Origin: Neckera pumila
Taxonomy: Eukaryota; Streptophyta; Bryopsida; Hypnales; Neckeraceae
Assembly (NCBI GenBank): GCA_963969595.1
Contig: OZ018409.1
Coordinates: 30,021,282 to 30,085,281, forward strand
Reading direction: 5' to 3'
DNA: 64,000 nucleotides
The notes beneath the pieces are model-generated. The model searched no databases. It was not told the origin of the DNA and saw nothing but the letters and a program-made list of their open reading frames with translations. This document shows, in pieces, positions 60,545 through 64,000 of the stretch (position 1 is the first letter of the stretch; each line of letters opens with the position of its first letter). Both the position numbers and the translations under genes were made by a program.

Positions 60545-61345
60545 TTAGTGCAGAGTCCTGGTGCCCTAACTAACCGCCCTCGCCGCTCATGCCTCCTTCC
60601 CTTAGCGGTGGAGATGCTTCTCTTCCCAGTGGCCTACATTTGTCAATCCCAAGAGCCATCTCAAACCACACATGTCATCCCTAGAAGAGGGCAATGTATG
60701 AGCGCATTTTAAGCAATTTTTTTTTTTTCCAAAAATGATGTGGCAGTCGCCGTGCCACGTTTGCCAGCTGTTGCAGCTGCGTTCCTGCAGTCTAGAAACG
60801 CACAAATCCCCTCTAATGTGTTACTATCATTTTGTACTAGAGTTCTTAAGTGCCAATAGTGTTGCAAACACTAAAATGACTAAATTTCATTATCAATGTT
60901 GTATTGTGGTCTACCTCTTTTGAGAAAGATAGTAAGGAGAACGTGACCTATTCATTTAATAAGTGAGTGAATTAATAACCCCCATATTTGTATTTTCATT
61001 ACCCTTCATATTTTTATGTTTTTTCTAAACATGCTAGATATGGGCTCAACAACTAGATCTCATATTCCATACATGCACCCATATGTTGTACCATATCAAT
61101 ATTTCTAGTTAATTAGCACATTCATATTTTGTGTATTCTCGCATCTTGCATCCCACATCTTATATCCCACATCTCACATCCCGAACCCATACCTACATGT
61201 ATTGCCCTAACAATATTTCGTATTATACATCCTTGTTCCATAGATCTTATACATAAGTATTGCATATGTATTCCCATATTCATATGATAGTCGTTTTGAT
61301 TTTGTTAAGAACCTTGATGGTTGATTCAGCCAATTTAAGGCTTAA

Positions 61346-61674
61346 GGTAGAGCCACCCATAATTGACCAAATAAAGAATTCCAACATGATCTAAAGTGGT
61401 GAAGGCAAAACAAATATTTTTCAAAGGTACATCAATAGAAATGACAAGGATTGTAAACATTTGGTAATTTTATCGCTTGAAGTGAAATTACTATGAATTT
61501 TGGGAGGCAAAAAGTGCTCCGGATCGATGGCGAATGTCTAGACTCTTCCAATTTCAATCGTTCAATAACTTTTATTCTAATCTATATTTTAAAAAAAACA
61601 TTCTAAGCTTGGTAAAAGATAAGTGCACCTATAGGTCATGAATGGGTCATTGGTTGGGAATGGGTGGCTCTACC
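61346..61674. mobile_element. GGTAG-family MITE, 329 bp, with TTAA on both sides
   Basis: Both ends read inward GGTAGAGCCACCCAT; TTAA sits at 61,342-61,345 and 61,675-61,678. The matching place in copy 1 (59,373-59,376) lacks the element and reads ATAG. Its left 100 bp match 10,962-11,065. Confidence 0.8.
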
Positions 61675-61772
61675 TTAATTGGGAAGCAAAATGCACTACA
61701 GGTTGGAATGTAGCCTATTCTACTGCCAAATCGATAGAGGTGGCCGATTTTGGAGTTTTCTCAGCTCTTAAT

Positions 61773-61930
61773 GCTAGAGAAGCTTTTGGACTCTGCTGAT
61801 TCTGCACTATAGTTCAGCCAGCTAGCTCATCCTATGGGCTCGCTAGTGGCCTTCACTATATTGGCAAGCTTGTAGGATAAATTAGCGAGTAGAACCATAG
61901 TGCAGAATTGTCAAAGCCCGGAAGCTTCCC
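61773..61930. repeat. Foldback inside duplication copy 2
   Basis: Counterpart of 59,479-59,622, with substitutions in both arms. Confidence 0.6.
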
Positions 61931-62124
61931 TAAAACATTTTGGTTTTGGTGGGCGAATCATGTCTTTTTGATTTGCAGAGGAGATCTCTATCGACAGGAT
62001 TAAGGTGGAAGCACCAAAAATCGTAAATATTAAGGGATTCAGCTTAGGTGGAGGCAAATTTTTAAAATTAATATTTTTGTAGTATTGGCGAGTGAAAATC
62101 ATGAATATTAAGAAAAAAAATGTA

Positions 62125-62400
62125 CATTAGATGTTATTTGAGGCCTCCAAGAGTCTGCGAGTTATTTTGCGTTCCCAGACTGTGGGAACACAAGTTAATT
62201 GCTGGCTGATGTGGTCAACACCGTGCTACATCATTTTTAATTTATTTATTTATTTGCTTCAAATGATATTTGAAAAGAAGATTTTTTTTTAAAATTAAAA
62301 TAAATAAACTCTGACAGCACTACTACTGGTTCAGAACATGGAACAAATTGCGGGAACAGGCCTAAAATGGCCCTCCAAAGGCTTCAAATAACATCTAATG
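62125..62400. mobile_element. 276-bp MITE, about 22-bp inverted ends, absent from copy 1
   Basis: The left end is CATTAGATGTTATTTGAGGC; the right, read inward, is CATTAGATGTTATTTGAAGC. Copy 1 reads straight through at 59,815-59,830. A target duplication is not clear. Confidence 0.75.
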
Positions 62401-62879
62401 TTTTTAGGATGTGGTATGTAATTTCTATGATTTTTTAAAGAGACGGCTCCCTAGACTACTAAAACTGTCACATAGGTGGATCCAAAACTAAAATCAACTA
62501 TCAGCAAATGAGAATGAAATAAGTGTCTTTCAATTGCGTCAGCAAATTAGAATTAAACATTTGTAGGATACTTTAATGGATGCTTATGGACAAATTTGGT
62601 GACAGAATGGAAGCAAGAACGGAAATGGGTGTTTCTATCTTAATGGGAGGGAAAGACTCTTTTGCTAATAAGATAGAACCACTCATTCCCAATCTGGAAG
62701 CCATAACCAACATGTTGGGTACCACTATTTCCAATCAAGACTAGAAACAGATTTCAATCAAAGTTGGAAATGCCTTGGAATGCGGTTTTTTCTCCTTTTC
62801 AAAGTTGGGACTAATGAGGTCATCACACATGTTATAAAGTGCATAGGAACTAGTGAAAGAGAAGTAGGAAGTACTAAGA

Positions 62880-63725
62880 GCAATCCCACGGCGGGGCGTC
62901 AAGTAGGGCAAATACGGACAGTGAGCGGGTCCTTACAGATTTTTTTTCCTACGACAGATGCATCAAGTCAAAAACAAGCGCCGGCCATGCCAAATTTTGA
63001 TGAAGACACTGGCAAATAGTGAAGCTTGGGCGTGCCGCACCAAGAGTCTAATTACTCACTGTCTCATCATTGAATGGATCTCTACCAACATTATCTAGAG
63101 TTGTCCCAATGTGAAAAAATTACCTGGCCTTGACAAAGTGAGTTGCATTCATGAGGTGTGGGCCATTTCATGGGGCCACATGCAACTCACAAGTGGCACG
63201 TCTCAGTGACGCGTTCACGGTGGGGACCTTCGAGAATTTTGGAACCTGGCTCGCCAAACAGAGATGTCATCTTTGCTTGGCGCCCTTGTTCCGCAAGCCA
63301 GGCCTTGGTTTGCCCTATGGTAGGAAACTCTGAAATCACACGGGCATTAAGAACCGCCCCTATAAATGGCTGTGAAATGGACATAAGGTGGTTCTAAAAT
63401 TGACCTCTATAGTCATTGAATGAATCAAGGAAGCAAGCATTATTAATTGCAAGAGCCAATCATTTTCTTTGCCTTCTCCATCTTTTTTTAGAATTGCAAG
63501 TGAGCAATTTATGGAAGACCTAGGGTCATAAATAGGCACCTACGGCACATCTTGTTTGAAAATTCATAACTAATTCAGTAATGCTTCAAAATATGAAACC
63601 ACTTGTTTTAGATTCCTCTTCTAATTCTCTATGTTTGGAAAATGAGCTAAAAATATTCTCATCCAAGCAACTACATGAAAAAGTCAAACCAGCCCTTAGA
63701 TTAATGGTTTCTGAGCCTCCTATTA
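62880..63725. mobile_element. About 0.85-kb insertion in duplication copy 2, unclassified
   Basis: It interrupts the match to copy 1 (break at about 60,332). It begins CAATCCCACGGCGGGGCG and is more GC-rich than its surroundings. It contains a hairpin at 63,138-63,190 (GTGAGTTGCAT pairing with ATGCAACTCAC) and, near its right edge, an inverted copy of dispersed repeat family A (63,490-63,612). Ends and superfamily are not established; it may be more than one insertion. Confidence 0.5.
63490..63612 (-). repeat. Dispersed repeat family A, inverted copy
   Basis: The reverse complement contains AAGTGGTTTCATATTTTGAA, GAATTAGTTATGAATTTTC and TATTTATGACCCTAGGTCT, matching 43,233-43,335. Confidence 0.7.
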
Positions 63726-64000
63726 TAAGTGACAAAGTAGTTCTTCTATGATTAGAATAAGAAGACTCTAGACATTGGCTATAGGTTCGGAATTCTTTTT
63801 GACTCCCCAAAGTAGTAATTTCAATTTCAACAATTTCAACAATAAAATTACAAAAAATTTATAGTTCCAATATTTCTTATCTCTACTTGAGAAAAATTTC
63901 CACTATCTCACACTCCTTCTCATATCACTTATTAAGTGATCGGGTATGGGTGGTTCTACCTGTGTGGAGTCCTGGTGCCCTACTCGACCGCCCTCGCCGC

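Larger units (their letters stand above)
58871..60590 (+). repeat. Large tandem duplication, copy 1
   Basis: It matches 60,826 onward in the same order for its whole length, starting near TATCATTTTGTA. It includes a foldback (59,479-59,622) and a GGTAG-family MITE (60,119-60,544). Offset at the left edge is about 1,955 bp. No gene; short frames here are repeat-borne. Confidence 0.85.
60826..64000 (+). repeat. Large tandem duplication, copy 2 (runs off the window)
   Basis: Homologous to copy 1 but longer because of insertions at 61,346-61,674, 62,125-62,400 and about 62,880-63,725. Matching sequence still continues at the last base (CCGCCCTCGCCGC also at 60,570-60,587). Confidence 0.85.

Noticed and set aside
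1..64000. tRNA, rRNA, snRNA genes and CRISPR arrays
   Set aside because: No B-box with a matching cloverleaf, no rRNA-like sequence and no regularly spaced repeat with unique spacers was recognised; absence by eye is not proof for small RNAs.

Overview
This is nuclear DNA of a land plant, most likely a moss. Two genes carry the signal. One is a RAD51 recombinase with a single uninterrupted reading frame, the arrangement known from the moss Physcomitrium patens, whereas flowering-plant RAD51 genes have introns. The other is a very large gene for the plant BIG/UBR4-type calossin E3 ligase. Both are on the minus strand. The species cannot be fixed from the window. Everything else is AT-rich, transposon- and repeat-filled DNA with a few decayed gene fragments. 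|| Layout. 1-13,050: repeats, foldback elements, a few unrecognised reading frames (8.3-10.6 kb) and an AT-rich tandem array (11.1-12.3 kb). 13,050-15,592: a decayed Ty3/gypsy retrotransposon pol region, plus strand. 16,804-17,121: a 78-bp tandem repeat that is translatable on the minus strand. 18,603-19,634: RAD51, with a palindromic E2F site about 280 bp upstream. 22,745-42,342: BIG, read here as 19 exons encoding about 5,200 residues. 18 of its boundaries were placed by hand from GT/AG and codon phase; one junction (exon 2 to 3) does not resolve. 42.3-64 kb: gene-poor, with non-autonomous DNA transposons, an F-box protein pseudogene with a second F-box fragment nearby, several tandem repeats, a 737-bp foldback, and a roughly 2-kb tandem duplication (58.9-64 kb) whose second copy has collected at least three insertions. 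|| How the parts fit. RAD51 (homologous recombination, probably under E2F/S-phase control) and BIG (N-degron recognition and ubiquitylation, auxin transport and other signalling in flowering plants) are neighbours on one strand, about 3.1 kb apart; nothing suggests joint function. The most interesting non-genic signal is a set of elements with TTAA at both ends and termini starting CCC(T/C), which are piggyBac-like hallmarks. Two small CACTA-type hairpins with exact 3-bp target duplications and a second MITE family flanked by TTAA are also present. No RNA gene, CRISPR array or bacterial-type feature was found.
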